A stretch of DNA of 64,000 nucleotides from G963664835 sp963664835 (GTDB lineage Bacteria; Chloroflexota; UBA6077; FW602-bin22; JBCLEL01): assembly GCA_963664835.2 (NCBI GenBank), contig CAXXUG010000014.1:1-64000 (forward strand). Reading direction: 5' to 3'. The notes under the pieces are model-generated. The model was not told where the DNA came from. It saw only the letters and a program-made list of their open reading frames with translations, and did not search any database. The stretch's first letter is position 1; each line of letters begins with the position of its first letter. Below are positions 26,233 to 35,529 of the stretch, piece after piece. Position numbers and translations under genes: made by a program.

Positions 26233-27123
26233 ATGGCTGTTCCAAGCGCGAAACGCGAGGCCAGGCCGGAGATTCGAAGCTATCGCTGGCCCCTATGGAT
26301 CCGCGACCTTCGCAGCGACTGGCCGTTTCTGGCGATTCTGATCAGCGCGTTGTTCCTCTCCCTGATCCCGACCTACTTCAACATCATCGTGTCGTTCAAG
26401 TCGATGGGGCAGTTCTTCACCGATCCTGTCGGCCTGTCGTTCCCGCTGCACTTCTGGGAGAACTACAGCGTCGCGTTCGCGGTGCTATGGCCGACCTTCC
26501 TGGTCTCAATTGGGGTCGCCGTAGCCACGATCGCCGGCACGCTGACAGTGTCCTCGTTGGCGGCGTACGCGTTCGCCCGGTTCCAGTTCCCCTTCCGCGA
26601 GCACCTCTATTGGATGGTCATCATCGTCCTGTTCATCCCCGGCGTTCTCACGTTCATGACGCGATACATATTGGTCGCCGAGTATGGGATGCTCAATACC
26701 ATCTGGGTCTTGATAATTCCGCGCATCGCCACCCAGCAGACGTTCCAGATTTTCATCTTACGTGCATTCTTCTCCGCTCTGCAGGAGGAAGTCTTGGAGG
26801 CCGCCAGGGTGGACGGCGCCGGCGTATGGCAGGTCCTTTGGCACGTCGTCCTGCCGATGTCACGCCCGATCCTGGCCGTGCTCGGAATCATCGAGCTGCT
26901 CGATGTCTGGCAGGACTGGCTCTGGCCGCTGATCACGATCACCAACACTCCCGAGCTACGGCCAATGGCGTTACAGGTGTTGTTCCTCGCGACTGACGTG
27001 GGGCCCCACTATGGGTATCAGATGGCCGGCTACGTGCTGGCCAGCGTGCCCATGATCGTCATATTCTTCCTATTCAGCCGGCAGTTTATCGAGGGGCTAT
27101 CCAGCGGCGCACTGAAGTGGTAG
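26233..27123 (+). CDS. Carbohydrate ABC transporter permease, MalG type
   Basis: The 296-residue permease has six membrane helices and an EAA loop EEVLEAARVDGAGVWQVLWH. It ends in FIEGLSSGALKW, the usual CUT1 C-terminus that contacts the ATPase. The start is ATG at 26233 with AGGAG six bases upstream. It pairs with the permease at 25272, 46 bases away. Gene context (two mannonate-dehydratase-like enzymes) suggests a uronate or related sugar acid as cargo. Confidence 0.92.
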   Translation: MAVPSAKREARPEIRSYRWPLWIRDLRSDWPFLAILISALFLSLIPTYFNIIVSFKSMGQFFTDPVGLSFPLHFWENYSVAFAVLWPTFLVSIGVAVATIAGTLTVSSLAAYAFARFQFPFREHLYWMVIIVLFIPGVLTFMTRYILVAEYGMLNTIWVLIIPRIATQQTFQIFILRAFFSALQEEVLEAARVDGAGVWQVLWHVVLPMSRPILAVLGIIELLDVWQDWLWPLITITNTPELRPMALQVLFLATDVGPHYGYQMAGYVLASVPMIVIFFLFSRQFIEGLSSGALKW

Positions 27124-27313
27124 AACACTGATAATCCCGCGGTGGAGCATCGCGATACCTGCGGCTGCACTCGACGGTAAGGGCTATACGGACTGATCAA
27201 CACGGACGCGTTCTCGGTTCGTATAAAGCCCGGTGTTGCCCGCGCCAAAGGGGACCGACAATCCGACACCCGGGTCGGGCTCCGCTTAGCTTTGTTCGGA
27301 GGGAGGGGCGAAT

Positions 27314-28330
27314 ATGCCAGTAAAGCTGGGTGCCTTTGCCACGCTCGACGATGACTTTCCCAGATTTCTTGCCCAGTACGGCGTAGAAGACGTCATTCTC
27401 GGTCCGGCCCACCTGCCCATCGGTCCGGCCAACTCCGGCGAGGGCACGCTGGCCAGCTTGAGCTACCTCGGTCTCGTGCAGTTTCGCAAGCGCTGCGAGG
27501 ACGTGGGACTGCGACTCAGCGCGCTCGTCGGCGCCGGCCAGAAGACGCCTGCCTTCACGATGGACAAGATCTGGCTCGGCCAGCCCGGCCGCGACGAGCA
27601 GATCGAGAACATCGCGGCAAACATCCGGGTCATGGGCGCCGCCGGCATCCCCTACCTGACCTATCACTGGAATGTGAACCCGCCCGGGATGTACCCCGCG
27701 TCTTGGCGCACGGCCTACAATCGGCCCGGCCGGGGCCGCGCCATGGTCACCCGGTTCGACGGCGAGATAGCCAGCACGCTGCCGATGTCTCGCGAACGAC
27801 AGTACTCGGAAGAGGAGATGTGGGCCGGCTACGAGTACTTCATCAAGGCGATCATCCCTGTCTGCGAGGAAGCCGGCGTCAAATTGGCTCTCCATCCCAA
27901 CGATCCGCCGGTAGAGAGCATGGGCGGGATTCCCTGGCTCTTCCACGATGACGATGGTTTCCAGCGGGCGATGGACATTGCCGATAGCCCCTACAGCGGA
28001 ATCACCTTTTGCCTCGGAAACTGGACTGCTATGGGCATTGACATCCTGGACTCGATCCGAAGATTCGGACCGCAGGGGAAGATTCTCTTCGGGCACGCTC
28101 AGGGGGTGAAGGGCGCGGTTCCGACCTTCGACGAGTGCTTCCTCGATGAGGCCGATTGCGACTTCCTGGCGATAATCCGGACCATGAACGAGGTGGGATG
28201 CGATGGTTTCCTGGCCCCCTCGCATCTCCCGCACACGGATTGCGATACCCCTGACCAACGCGACGCAATCGCGTATGCATTGGGATACCTGCGAGGGCTG
28301 GTCCAGGTCGCTGAGAGGTCAAATGGCTAG
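27314..28330 (+). CDS. Mannonate dehydratase-like protein, copy 1
   Basis: A 338-residue TIM-barrel enzyme of the UxuA-like family, which dehydrates D-mannonate to 2-keto-3-deoxygluconate in glucuronate breakdown. Motifs seen are YLTYHWNVNPPG, EYFIKAIIPVCEEAGVKLAL followed by HPNDPP, and a late LFGHAQGVKG with ECFLDEADCDF supplying metal ligands. A GGAGGGG ribosome site precedes the ATG. It is paralogous to the next gene over its whole length. Dual copies may act on different sugar acids. Confidence 0.82.
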   Translation: MPVKLGAFATLDDDFPRFLAQYGVEDVILGPAHLPIGPANSGEGTLASLSYLGLVQFRKRCEDVGLRLSALVGAGQKTPAFTMDKIWLGQPGRDEQIENIAANIRVMGAAGIPYLTYHWNVNPPGMYPASWRTAYNRPGRGRAMVTRFDGEIASTLPMSRERQYSEEEMWAGYEYFIKAIIPVCEEAGVKLALHPNDPPVESMGGIPWLFHDDDGFQRAMDIADSPYSGITFCLGNWTAMGIDILDSIRRFGPQGKILFGHAQGVKGAVPTFDECFLDEADCDFLAIIRTMNEVGCDGFLAPSHLPHTDCDTPDQRDAIAYALGYLRGLVQVAERSNG

Positions 28331-28433
28331 CTGCTCCGGGCGCATGCCGGCTTGGTTGGCAGGGTCTGGTCCGAGGCCATTTTTTCCCTAGCGGATTTTT
28401 TGAAGAGAACCTAGTCGGGAGGATCAAGTTCGA

Positions 28434-29444
28434 ATGCCGGTCAGAATAGGCTCATTTGCAAGTGAGAGCGACACAGACGGCTACCTTAGATTCCTGAAGC
28501 AATACGGGGTTGAGGATGTAGTTCTCGGCCTTGGGGATAGGCTGCTGTCCAAGTTCCCTCCCGACGGAGCCGAGACATCGGGATTTCACATCGACTTTCT
28601 CGATCTCGTACAGATCAAAACACGGTTCGAGGACGCCGGCTTCCGCGTGGTCGCCCTCGAGAACCCGGCGCCGAAGCAGTACTTCGTATCGGCGATGCTC
28701 GGCCTGCCCGATCGCGACGCGGTGATCGACGACCTGATAGCCACGATCCGAAACTTCGGACGTGCCGGAATCCCGACGATCGGATATCACTGGATGGTGA
28801 ACCCTCCGGGTCAACCGAGTGGTTCCTCCCGAACCTCACACATAACCCGGGGCCGCGGAGGCGCACGGGTGGGTAGCTTCCATTGGGAAGAAGGACAGCA
28901 CGCGCCGCTTGCGCGGGGCCGGGAGTACTCCGAGGAGGAGATGTGGTCCAACTATGAGTACTTTATCAAGGCCTTGATGCCGGCCTGCGAGGAGGCCGGC
29001 GTAAGGTTGGCTCTGCATCCGCCGGACCCGCCGATTCAGAGCCTCGGCGGAGCTCCCAGGTTGTTCCACACGTTCGAAGGTTTCAAGCGGGCTGTGGAGA
29101 TTGCCGACAGCCCGATGAGCGGTCTGAACATGTGCCTGGGAAACTGGACCGCTATGGGCACCGACATTATTTCGGCAGTCGAGTACTTTGGAAGCAGGGG
29201 ACGGATCTTCTACGGCCATGCTCAGGGCGTCAACGGAGTTGCCCCGACTTTCGATGAGTGCTTCCTCGATGAAGCCGACTGTGACTTCCTCGCGGTGATC
29301 CGCGCGCTGAACGAAGTCGGGTTCGATAGCTGCCTGGTGCCGGGCCACTTCCCGCACACCGTCGGCGACACCAATGGCGCGCAGAACGGATCCGCATACG
29401 CGTTCGGCTATTTGAGGGCGCTAATTCAGGCCGCGAGCCGGTAG
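28434..29444 (+). CDS. Mannonate dehydratase-like protein, copy 2
   Basis: This 336-residue paralogue shares all major blocks with copy 1 (QYGVEDVVLG, IGYHWMVNPPG, EEAGVRLALHPPDPP, FYGHAQGVNG and ECFLDEADCDF), but it is clearly diverged, so the duplication is old. The ATG has GGGAGGA upstream. It lies 103 bases after copy 1 in the same cluster. Confidence 0.82.
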   Translation: MPVRIGSFASESDTDGYLRFLKQYGVEDVVLGLGDRLLSKFPPDGAETSGFHIDFLDLVQIKTRFEDAGFRVVALENPAPKQYFVSAMLGLPDRDAVIDDLIATIRNFGRAGIPTIGYHWMVNPPGQPSGSSRTSHITRGRGGARVGSFHWEEGQHAPLARGREYSEEEMWSNYEYFIKALMPACEEAGVRLALHPPDPPIQSLGGAPRLFHTFEGFKRAVEIADSPMSGLNMCLGNWTAMGTDIISAVEYFGSRGRIFYGHAQGVNGVAPTFDECFLDEADCDFLAVIRALNEVGFDSCLVPGHFPHTVGDTNGAQNGSAYAFGYLRALIQAASR

Positions 29445-29510
29445 AACGTACCGCCGCGGAGTGAAACCACAGATCGCGAATTGTCGACGCGGAATCGAGG
29501 AGAGAGGAAC

Positions 29511-30371
29511 TTGAGCAGCCTATTCGGCGGCGGGGACTATCGCTACGAAGTGGCAGAGAATTGGGGCAGAAGCCAGGAGTGGCCACGATTCGGGGTGGTC
29601 TCGGCGGCCGCCGTTGACTCTCAGGACAACGTTTACGTTTTCCAGCGCACCCCAGAAGGGTTGATTATCGTCTTCGATCGGGAAGGCAACTTCCTGCGTT
29701 CCTGGGGAGCGGGGACCTTCGTAGAAGCGCACGGCATATGGATAGGGCCCGACGACACCATATATACGGCCGACTCCATTGACCATACGGTTCGGCGATT
29801 CACCAGCGACGGTGAGCTAATCTGGACGCTCGGAACCCCCGGCCAGACTGGGAGCCCTGGGTCACCCTTCAACCGGCCGACCTGGGCCGTGGTGGCGCCT
29901 TCGGGCGACCTCTATGTTTCCGACGGCTATGGTCAGAATCGTTGGCACAGGTTCGATTCCGAACTACGGCTTCTCGACTCCTGGGGCGAAACCGGATCGG
30001 GGCCGGGCCAGTTCCTGCTGCCGCACGCGGTCTGGGTGGACCGCAACGATCGGGTCTACATCCTCGACCGCACCAACCTACGCGTCCAGATATTCACGAC
30101 GGCCGGCGAGTACCTGACGGAGTGGACCGGGATGCCGTCGCCCAACCAGCTTGTCATTGGCAACGACAATACCGTGTACATCGCCCACGGCGCCCGCAGG
30201 GTCGACGTGATGACGCTGGAAGGCGATCTCCTCGCCAGTTGGGGCGAAGAGGGAGATTTGCCCGGTCAGTTCCTCGGAGCGCCGCATTCGATTTGGGCCG
30301 ACTCGCACGGCGATCTCTACGTTAGCGAAGTCGGGGCCGAAGACCGGCTGCAAAAGTACGTCCGGAAATAG
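29511..30371 (+). CDS. NHL-repeat beta-propeller protein
   Basis: The 286-residue protein consists of NHL repeats: units such as AAVDSQDNVYVFQR, IWIGPDDTIYTADS, AVVAPSGDLYVSDGYGQNRW, VWVDRNDRVYILDRTNLRVQ and IWADSHGDLYVSEV line up at about 45-residue spacing and should form a six-bladed propeller. No signal peptide is present. The chosen start is TTG at 29511 with GAGGAGAGAGGA upstream; the frame is open from 29481. Such proteins often bind sugars or peptides or act as lyases; the function here is unknown. Confidence 0.78.
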   Translation: MSSLFGGGDYRYEVAENWGRSQEWPRFGVVSAAAVDSQDNVYVFQRTPEGLIIVFDREGNFLRSWGAGTFVEAHGIWIGPDDTIYTADSIDHTVRRFTSDGELIWTLGTPGQTGSPGSPFNRPTWAVVAPSGDLYVSDGYGQNRWHRFDSELRLLDSWGETGSGPGQFLLPHAVWVDRNDRVYILDRTNLRVQIFTTAGEYLTEWTGMPSPNQLVIGNDNTVYIAHGARRVDVMTLEGDLLASWGEEGDLPGQFLGAPHSIWADSHGDLYVSEVGAEDRLQKYVRK

Positions 30372-30420
30372 CCACCCGTGCCTCCGGCTGAGCCACAGGC
30401 CATCCCGGGATGTTGACCGC

Positions 30421-31632
30421 TTGAGATTGACCTGCTCCGACAAGACAAGGCTCTTGTCGGTCCTGGTAACGCTGCTGTCGGCAATTCTCGTCGCGGCGTG
30501 CGCTCCCTCCACCGGGCCGGCGGCTCATACTCCAATGCAAGTCTCGCCCGCGTCTGGTGCCTCGAACGGCACTCCCGTCAATCCCACCGCAACCGCGGGT
30601 TTCACATTCGATCTTTCCACCCCAATCGCGCTGACAGTCACCGCGAACAGAGGCAGGCTGCCGGGAGTCGGTGAGATGCGAACGGTTCTGCCCAGGGACA
30701 CCATCCGGGCCGTGCTGGAACCTCGGTTCCTCGCCGTTGACGACGCCGACGGGGTGTACGGTCAGAACGAGCCGGTTATCGGGATTGAGATCGACGGGTT
30801 CGCCCGCGCCTATTCGATACCGTTCCTCAGCGAACACGAGATCGTTAACGATGAGATCGCCGGGCGCAAAATCGCGGTAACCTGGTGACCACTCTGCTAC
30901 ACCGGCATCGTGTATGCCAGGGAGGTGGATGGAGTGGAGTACACGTTCGGCGTCTCCGGCCGACTGCTGCGCAACATTCTCATCATGTACGACCACCAGA
31001 CGAATAGCGAATGGAACCAGTTGCGCGGCGAAGCCTTGACCGGCCCGATGACCGGTACCAAGCTCCGACACCTAGCGGCCAGCCAGATGACTTGGAGCGA
31101 ATGGCGGCAGCGATTCCCGCATACACTCGCGCTCGACAAGCCGGCCCTTTCGATTGACTCCTACCAGGGCTATTACGAGTCATCGCGTACAGGAGTCGTC
31201 GAGTGGACTGTCAAGGACCCTCGGCTATATCGGAAGGAAAAGGTCATAGGCGTGGTAGTTGGCGAGACCCCGATCGCTTACGCATACTTCACGTTGCGCC
31301 AAACTCCCGTCGTCAACGACTCGGTAAACGGCAGGCAACTGTTGGTAACGTTCGTCCGGTCCACCGAAAGTGGAGCAGTGTTCGATAGGACGGTCGATGG
31401 AATGACACTGACCTTCACGGAAATCGATGGCAAGGTCGACATGATTGAAGATAATGAGACCGGCAGCCAATGGAACAGGCTGACCGGCGAGGCGGTCGCT
31501 GGACCTCTGGTCGGCAAATCGCTCGTCAGAGTGCCCTTTACGTTAGCATTCTGGTTCGGATGGAGCGACCACTACCCGGACACGCGACTCTACGACCAGG
31601 AAGGATTGATCCGGGCCGGCATACCAAGATGA
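30421..31632 (+). CDS. DUF3179-family lipoprotein with in-frame TGA: candidate selenoprotein
   Basis: Read through one TGA (30886-30888), the frame gives 403 residues. It starts at TTG with a lipoprotein signal ending LVAAC. Two DUF3179-like halves follow. In the first, VIGIEIDGFARAYSIPFL, HEIVNDEIAGRKIAVTW and then TGA-P-L-C are continuous with YTGIVYAREVDGVEYTFGVS. The family normally has CPLC, so the TGA replaces the first Cys (position 156; Cys 159 is kept). The second half repeats the layout, but VTFVRSTESGAVFDR has no Cys pair. A hairpin with bacterial SECIS spacing follows the TGA. If TGA is selenocysteine this is a UxxC redox-type selenoprotein; otherwise it is a pseudogene. Confidence 0.75.
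30889..30937 (+). promoter_or_regulatory. Candidate bacterial SECIS hairpin
   Basis: Directly after the TGA, CCACTC (30889-30894) pairs with GAGTGG (30932-30937), CACC (30900-30903) with GGTG (30924-30927), and GGCAT (30904-30908) with ATGCC (30914-30918), leaving the loop CGTGT (30909-30913). The loop has G in its second position and starts 20 bases after the TGA, within the range known for bacterial SECIS elements. The whole hairpin is coding sequence. Confidence 0.6.
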
Positions 31633-31671
31633 ACCCAGTCTCGAAGATCTCGTGGATTTAGGAGAACGTTG

Positions 31672-32712
31672 ATGACCAACGACCGCATCTACCGGGCGGG
31701 TGTCATAGGAATCGGTAAACGCGGACTCCAGCTTGCGCACATTTGCTCACAGTTGCCAAACGCGAAGATCGTAGCCGCCGCCGATATGAACCCGGCCCAC
31801 CTCGAAAGAGCGGTCGAAGAGCTTGGCGAGATCGCCTGCTACGAGCACCATCAGCCCCTCCTCGAAAAAAAGAAACTAGACTTCATAATCATCGGCACCT
31901 GGGGTCTGGAGCGCCGCGTTCCCACCGTAGACTCGGCAAACGCCGGCGTGAAGGGACTGTTCATCGAAAAGCCAATGGCGACCAGTCTGGCTGACTGCGA
32001 CGCGATGATCGAGGCATGTCATAGAAACGGTACCATCTTGACCGTCGGCCACCAGCACCGTTGGTGGCCGGACTACCACCTGATCCGCGACCGCCTCAGG
32101 GATGGCGCAATCGGCAAGGTAACCCACGGGTACTTCCATTGGACCAACGGCAGAGTGGGCTCGTTCGGCACCCATATGTTCGACCTGCTCAACATCGTGG
32201 TCGACAGTGAGGCGGAGTGGGTTTCCGGCAGGCTGGATCCCACCAGCAAACCCTGGCCGGCGTGGCCGGACATCCTGGATCCAGCGGCAATGGGCTTCAT
32301 CGTTTACAAGAATGGCGTGCGGATCGCTCTCGACGCAATGGAGGACGTGCGCCAGCCTATAGACATCCTACTTTTCGGAACGACGGGCCGTCTTCACATC
32401 CTCGGAGACGGTGCAAACGTACGCCACTGGCTCAGGCCGGATGGCTCCACGGACTACGAGGAGCCGTTGGTCGAGCATCCATTCGAGCTGCCGGCCCAAC
32501 CTGAGAACAGGCACGACGCCGGCACGCTGACCGGTCTCGCCGAGCTCCTTGAGTGTATGGAGACTGGCAGGGAGCCCTCTTCGACCGGCGTTCACGGACG
32601 CCAGGCCCTGGAGATTATCGCCGCGATCCACATATCCAGCCGGCAGGACATGCGCGTCGTTCGGCTCCCGCTAAGCGGCGAGGACATCGAGATGGACCTT
32701 AAATTCCGGTAA
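31672..32712 (+). CDS. Gfo/Idh/MocA-family NAD(P)-dependent oxidoreductase
   Basis: A 346-residue enzyme with an N-terminal Rossmann fold (AGVIGIGKRGLQLAHI) and the family motif FIEKPMATSLADCDAMIEA around residue 100. HQHRWWPDYHLIRDRL follows in the catalytic domain. Such enzymes oxidise or reduce sugars and inositols. The start is ATG at 31672 with AGGAGAA upstream. It sits in the sugar-acid cluster and ends 24 bases before the binding-protein-like gene. Confidence 0.88.
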   Translation: MTNDRIYRAGVIGIGKRGLQLAHICSQLPNAKIVAAADMNPAHLERAVEELGEIACYEHHQPLLEKKKLDFIIIGTWGLERRVPTVDSANAGVKGLFIEKPMATSLADCDAMIEACHRNGTILTVGHQHRWWPDYHLIRDRLRDGAIGKVTHGYFHWTNGRVGSFGTHMFDLLNIVVDSEAEWVSGRLDPTSKPWPAWPDILDPAAMGFIVYKNGVRIALDAMEDVRQPIDILLFGTTGRLHILGDGANVRHWLRPDGSTDYEEPLVEHPFELPAQPENRHDAGTLTGLAELLECMETGREPSSTGVHGRQALEIIAAIHISSRQDMRVVRLPLSGEDIEMDLKFR

Positions 32713-32736
32713 TCACGCACCACTGGGGGACATAGC

Positions 32737-33873
32737 TTGATAACTCTAAAAGGCATTACCTGGGACCATCCTCGTGGATACCAGGGACTATACGTGGCAA
32801 CCGACGCCTACCACGCACTTCGGCCAGACGTTCGAATCGAATGGGACAAGCACTCGCTCCACCACTTCGAATCTCATCCGATCGCCGACCTTGCCGACAA
32901 GTACGACTTCATCATTCTCGATCACCCATTCATGGGCGACGTCCACGCACAGCAGTGCCTGGTCGACCTTTCACCATATGGCGACGAGATTGGACTCGAT
33001 GATCTATCCTCGGACGTGGTAGGTCAATCCTTCGAATCCTACCTCTACGGAGGTGGGCTATGGGCGATACCCGTTGATGCGTCCTGCCAGATGGCACCCT
33101 ACCGCCCAGACTTGTTGGATGCATTGGACGAGTCCGCTCCTACCACTATGGCCGAGATGAGAAGTCTCGCGAAGAAGGGCCGCTTTGCTATAGCACTGAA
33201 TGGGGTCCACTCGTTCACGCTCTTCCTCGCGATCTGCGTCGATCTTGGGACCGCGCCAAGCACCAAGCCGGATAATCCCCTCGTGCCGGAGGACGTCGGT
33301 CTTGAGGCACTTGAGATCCTGCGAGAATTCGCCAGTTGGTGTCCGGCCGAAGCGCTTGATTGGAACTCAATTGCTACGCTCGAGGCCATGAGCCACAGGG
33401 AGGACCTGATCTACTGCCCGTATGTCTACGGATTCTCCAGCTATAGCCACGACTCCGTAGCACATGGCCGGCTCACCTTCACCAACGTTCCCAGAATCTC
33501 CGGCCCCTCAAGTAGAGGATCGGTAATTGGTGGAACGGGACTGGCGATCTCACGCCAGTGCAAGTCGGTCGGAGAGGCGGTATCGTTCGCCAGTTTCGCG
33601 GCCAGCCGGGAAGTACAGAAGGCGATGGCGCTCCACGCCGGCCAGCCGGCCCGCCGCAGCGCCTGGCTCGACGCCGAGGTCAACTCCCGGTTCGACGGCT
33701 TCTACCGCAATACTCTGGAGACCATCGACGGCTCCTATCTTCGCCCTCGGTACCCCGGATACATGAGGCTCCAGGGAGAAGGCGGCGACATCATCGAAGG
33801 CTATCTGAGAGACCCCCGATCGGAGCGCGACGTTCTTGCCGATCTCGCCCGGCTGCATTCGCTCCAATCGTAG
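32737..33873 (+). CDS. Family 1 solute-binding-like protein without signal peptide
   Basis: The 378-residue protein has the fold pattern of ABC sugar-binding proteins: YDFIILDHPFMGDVHAQQCL then VDLSPYGDEIG, an LWAIPVDASCQMAPYRPDLL hinge segment, and a late GLAISRQCKSVGEAVSFASF block followed by ASREVQKAM. There is no signal peptide or lipobox: it starts MITLKGITWDHPRGYQGLY at a TTG with GGGGGA upstream. It is the only binding-protein-like gene in the cluster with the permeases at 25272 and 26233. It could be a cytoplasmic sugar sensor, or its export signal may be lost. Confidence 0.75.
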   Translation: MITLKGITWDHPRGYQGLYVATDAYHALRPDVRIEWDKHSLHHFESHPIADLADKYDFIILDHPFMGDVHAQQCLVDLSPYGDEIGLDDLSSDVVGQSFESYLYGGGLWAIPVDASCQMAPYRPDLLDALDESAPTTMAEMRSLAKKGRFAIALNGVHSFTLFLAICVDLGTAPSTKPDNPLVPEDVGLEALEILREFASWCPAEALDWNSIATLEAMSHREDLIYCPYVYGFSSYSHDSVAHGRLTFTNVPRISGPSSRGSVIGGTGLAISRQCKSVGEAVSFASFAASREVQKAMALHAGQPARRSAWLDAEVNSRFDGFYRNTLETIDGSYLRPRYPGYMRLQGEGGDIIEGYLRDPRSERDVLADLARLHSLQS

Positions 33874-33891
33874 ATCCCCAAAGGTCGATCC

Positions 33892-35529
33892 CTAATCAAA
33901 CTCCAGACCGAAGATCTCGGCCTGGTCCAGCCGGAACCGCAGGATCACCGGCTCTGCGTCGCCCTGTCCCAAGTCGTCGGTCCCTCTCCAGGTGACCGGA
34001 ACTGATGGGTGGTCACCTATGATCGGATTGGAGTCGGCAAATGTGCGGCCCTCTGCGCTCCAGGCGCCGGCCAGGACCCGCGGATTTACATCGCCGAACG
34101 TGCCGGCGTCCACGGTTTCGCGAGCCACGTGCGCTGCCTCGACTCTGATCGAACCTCCCCGCATCGTGCGGGCGTTGAGCCGGAGCTTCCGACCCGTCGG
34201 AATGATCGCAACGGTGCTGAACTGGCCCAGACTCGGAGCCTCGAGCGAGATCAGTCTGCCGTTGGGCCACGTGGCGATAGCGACCTTGCTGGTCAACCCT
34301 CCCTGGGGATACTTGTGCGGCACGTTGTATCCGGTGTAACGCAGCGCCCAAGTTCCATCTGAGAACTCCACCAACCCTGGGCCGGCGAACACGCACCCGC
34401 CATCCCACTGTCCGAACGGAGAAGTCTCGAGAACCGGACCGCCGGGCAGATAGTGCCACGTCTTGCCATCAGAGCTGCTCGCGAGAATGACGCTAGTCGT
34501 GTCGCTCGCGGTATGCCAGACGGAGGGGAACATCAGATGCAGGTCCGGCGCGCCGGGAATCGTCGTCCGGGAGTTCGTGTAAAGGACGTCCGAAGGCGAC
34601 ATATCGGGCCCCGGACTTAAAATCACGTCTGACAGGGGGAAATTACGGAAGTCGTCGGTCTCGGCACGACCGATCGCGCGTCGCCCGACCGCTACCCAGC
34701 TGAGACCTCGATCGTCGACCAAGCCCTCTCGGAGCGAGCGCGCCCCCACGTCCCAGTCCCGAACGTAGGCCACGTACTTCTTCAAAAACGTATCGTAGTA
34801 CCCGACCACGTCCGTGTCCGTATGTTGCACCACCAGGGGATCGGGAAGGGTGGTCCAGCGAACTCCGTCCGGCGAGACGGCCCCGCGCATCGACAGAATC
34901 TGGCCGCCTTCCCCGACCGGAGTGGCTTCGTCCAAGACATCGACTCGGTCAGCCGCCGGATCCCAAGCGTCAGGCCGGCGCGCCCGGTAGCGGTCGTACT
35001 CCTCCCGACTGATGTGCTGACTCAGGACCCACTTGTAGCGCTCGTCGTCCGCCGATGGATCGATGAACACGTTGCCGAACTCGTCAGCCGGCGCAAAGAG
35101 GTTGTTCTCCCGGCTTCCGTCGAACTCCTGCAGTCCCAGCTTGGGCCTATCCCAACTCTCCCCGTCGCTGGACTCGGCGTAAAACAAGTACCGCTCGCCG
35201 CTTTCGGGTCCACAGGTGCCCCAAGCCCTTATCAGACCATCATCTTGGAGCCAGGATCCCACGTTAATCTCGCCGCTCTCCCACGGTTCTTGCGGATAGA
35301 TTGGCGACGGCATCTTCCGACCGGGATGGGCGCGCAGTCGGATTCCGTAAGGTGCCTCGGTGAATCGAAAGTGGGCATCCAATGGACCCTCATCGCCGTC
35401 CACGCTGACGTTTCGTCCTTCGTCATCGTTCCACCTGAGGTGCCCGGGGCGAATGAATCTCCAGTTGGTGAAAACCAACCGGCGTCCGGCCAGCTCGTAG
35501 GGCTCGCCCGTGCGAAATCTTACCGCCAT
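33892..35529 (-). CDS. Glycosidase-like beta-propeller protein (GH32/GH43-like)
   Basis: A 545-residue protein of the hypothetical family found beside sugar genes in Planctomycetes- and Poribacteria-like genomes. Repeating ESSDGESWDRPKLG, AVSPDGVRWTTLPDP and ASSSDGKTWHYLPGGPV units are typical of five-bladed propellers of GH32/43/68-like enzymes. Conserved acidic residues are present (DVVGYYDTFLKKYVAYVRDW), but I cannot identify a catalytic triad with certainty. No signal peptide. It converges on the gene at 32737 with an 18-base gap. Confidence 0.7.
   Translation of the reverse strand: MAVRFRTGEPYELAGRRLVFTNWRFIRPGHLRWNDDEGRNVSVDGDEGPLDAHFRFTEAPYGIRLRAHPGRKMPSPIYPQEPWESGEINVGSWLQDDGLIRAWGTCGPESGERYLFYAESSDGESWDRPKLGLQEFDGSRENNLFAPADEFGNVFIDPSADDERYKWVLSQHISREEYDRYRARRPDAWDPAADRVDVLDEATPVGEGGQILSMRGAVSPDGVRWTTLPDPLVVQHTDTDVVGYYDTFLKKYVAYVRDWDVGARSLREGLVDDRGLSWVAVGRRAIGRAETDDFRNFPLSDVILSPGPDMSPSDVLYTNSRTTIPGAPDLHLMFPSVWHTASDTTSVILASSSDGKTWHYLPGGPVLETSPFGQWDGGCVFAGPGLVEFSDGTWALRYTGYNVPHKYPQGGLTSKVAIATWPNGRLISLEAPSLGQFSTVAIIPTGRKLRLNARTMRGGSIRVEAAHVARETVDAGTFGDVNPRVLAGAWSAEGRTFADSNPIIGDHPSVPVTWRGTDDLGQGDAEPVILRFRLDQAEIFGLEFD

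Noticed and set aside
27197..28258. 353-codon open frame opposite the first mannonate dehydratase gene
   Set aside because: Shadow of the real gene at 27314-28330; the plus-strand product has clear family motifs.
30886..30888. TGA taken as an ordinary stop with two separate genes
   Set aside because: Both parts are in the same frame and together make one DUF3179 protein; the second part has no ribosome site of its own.
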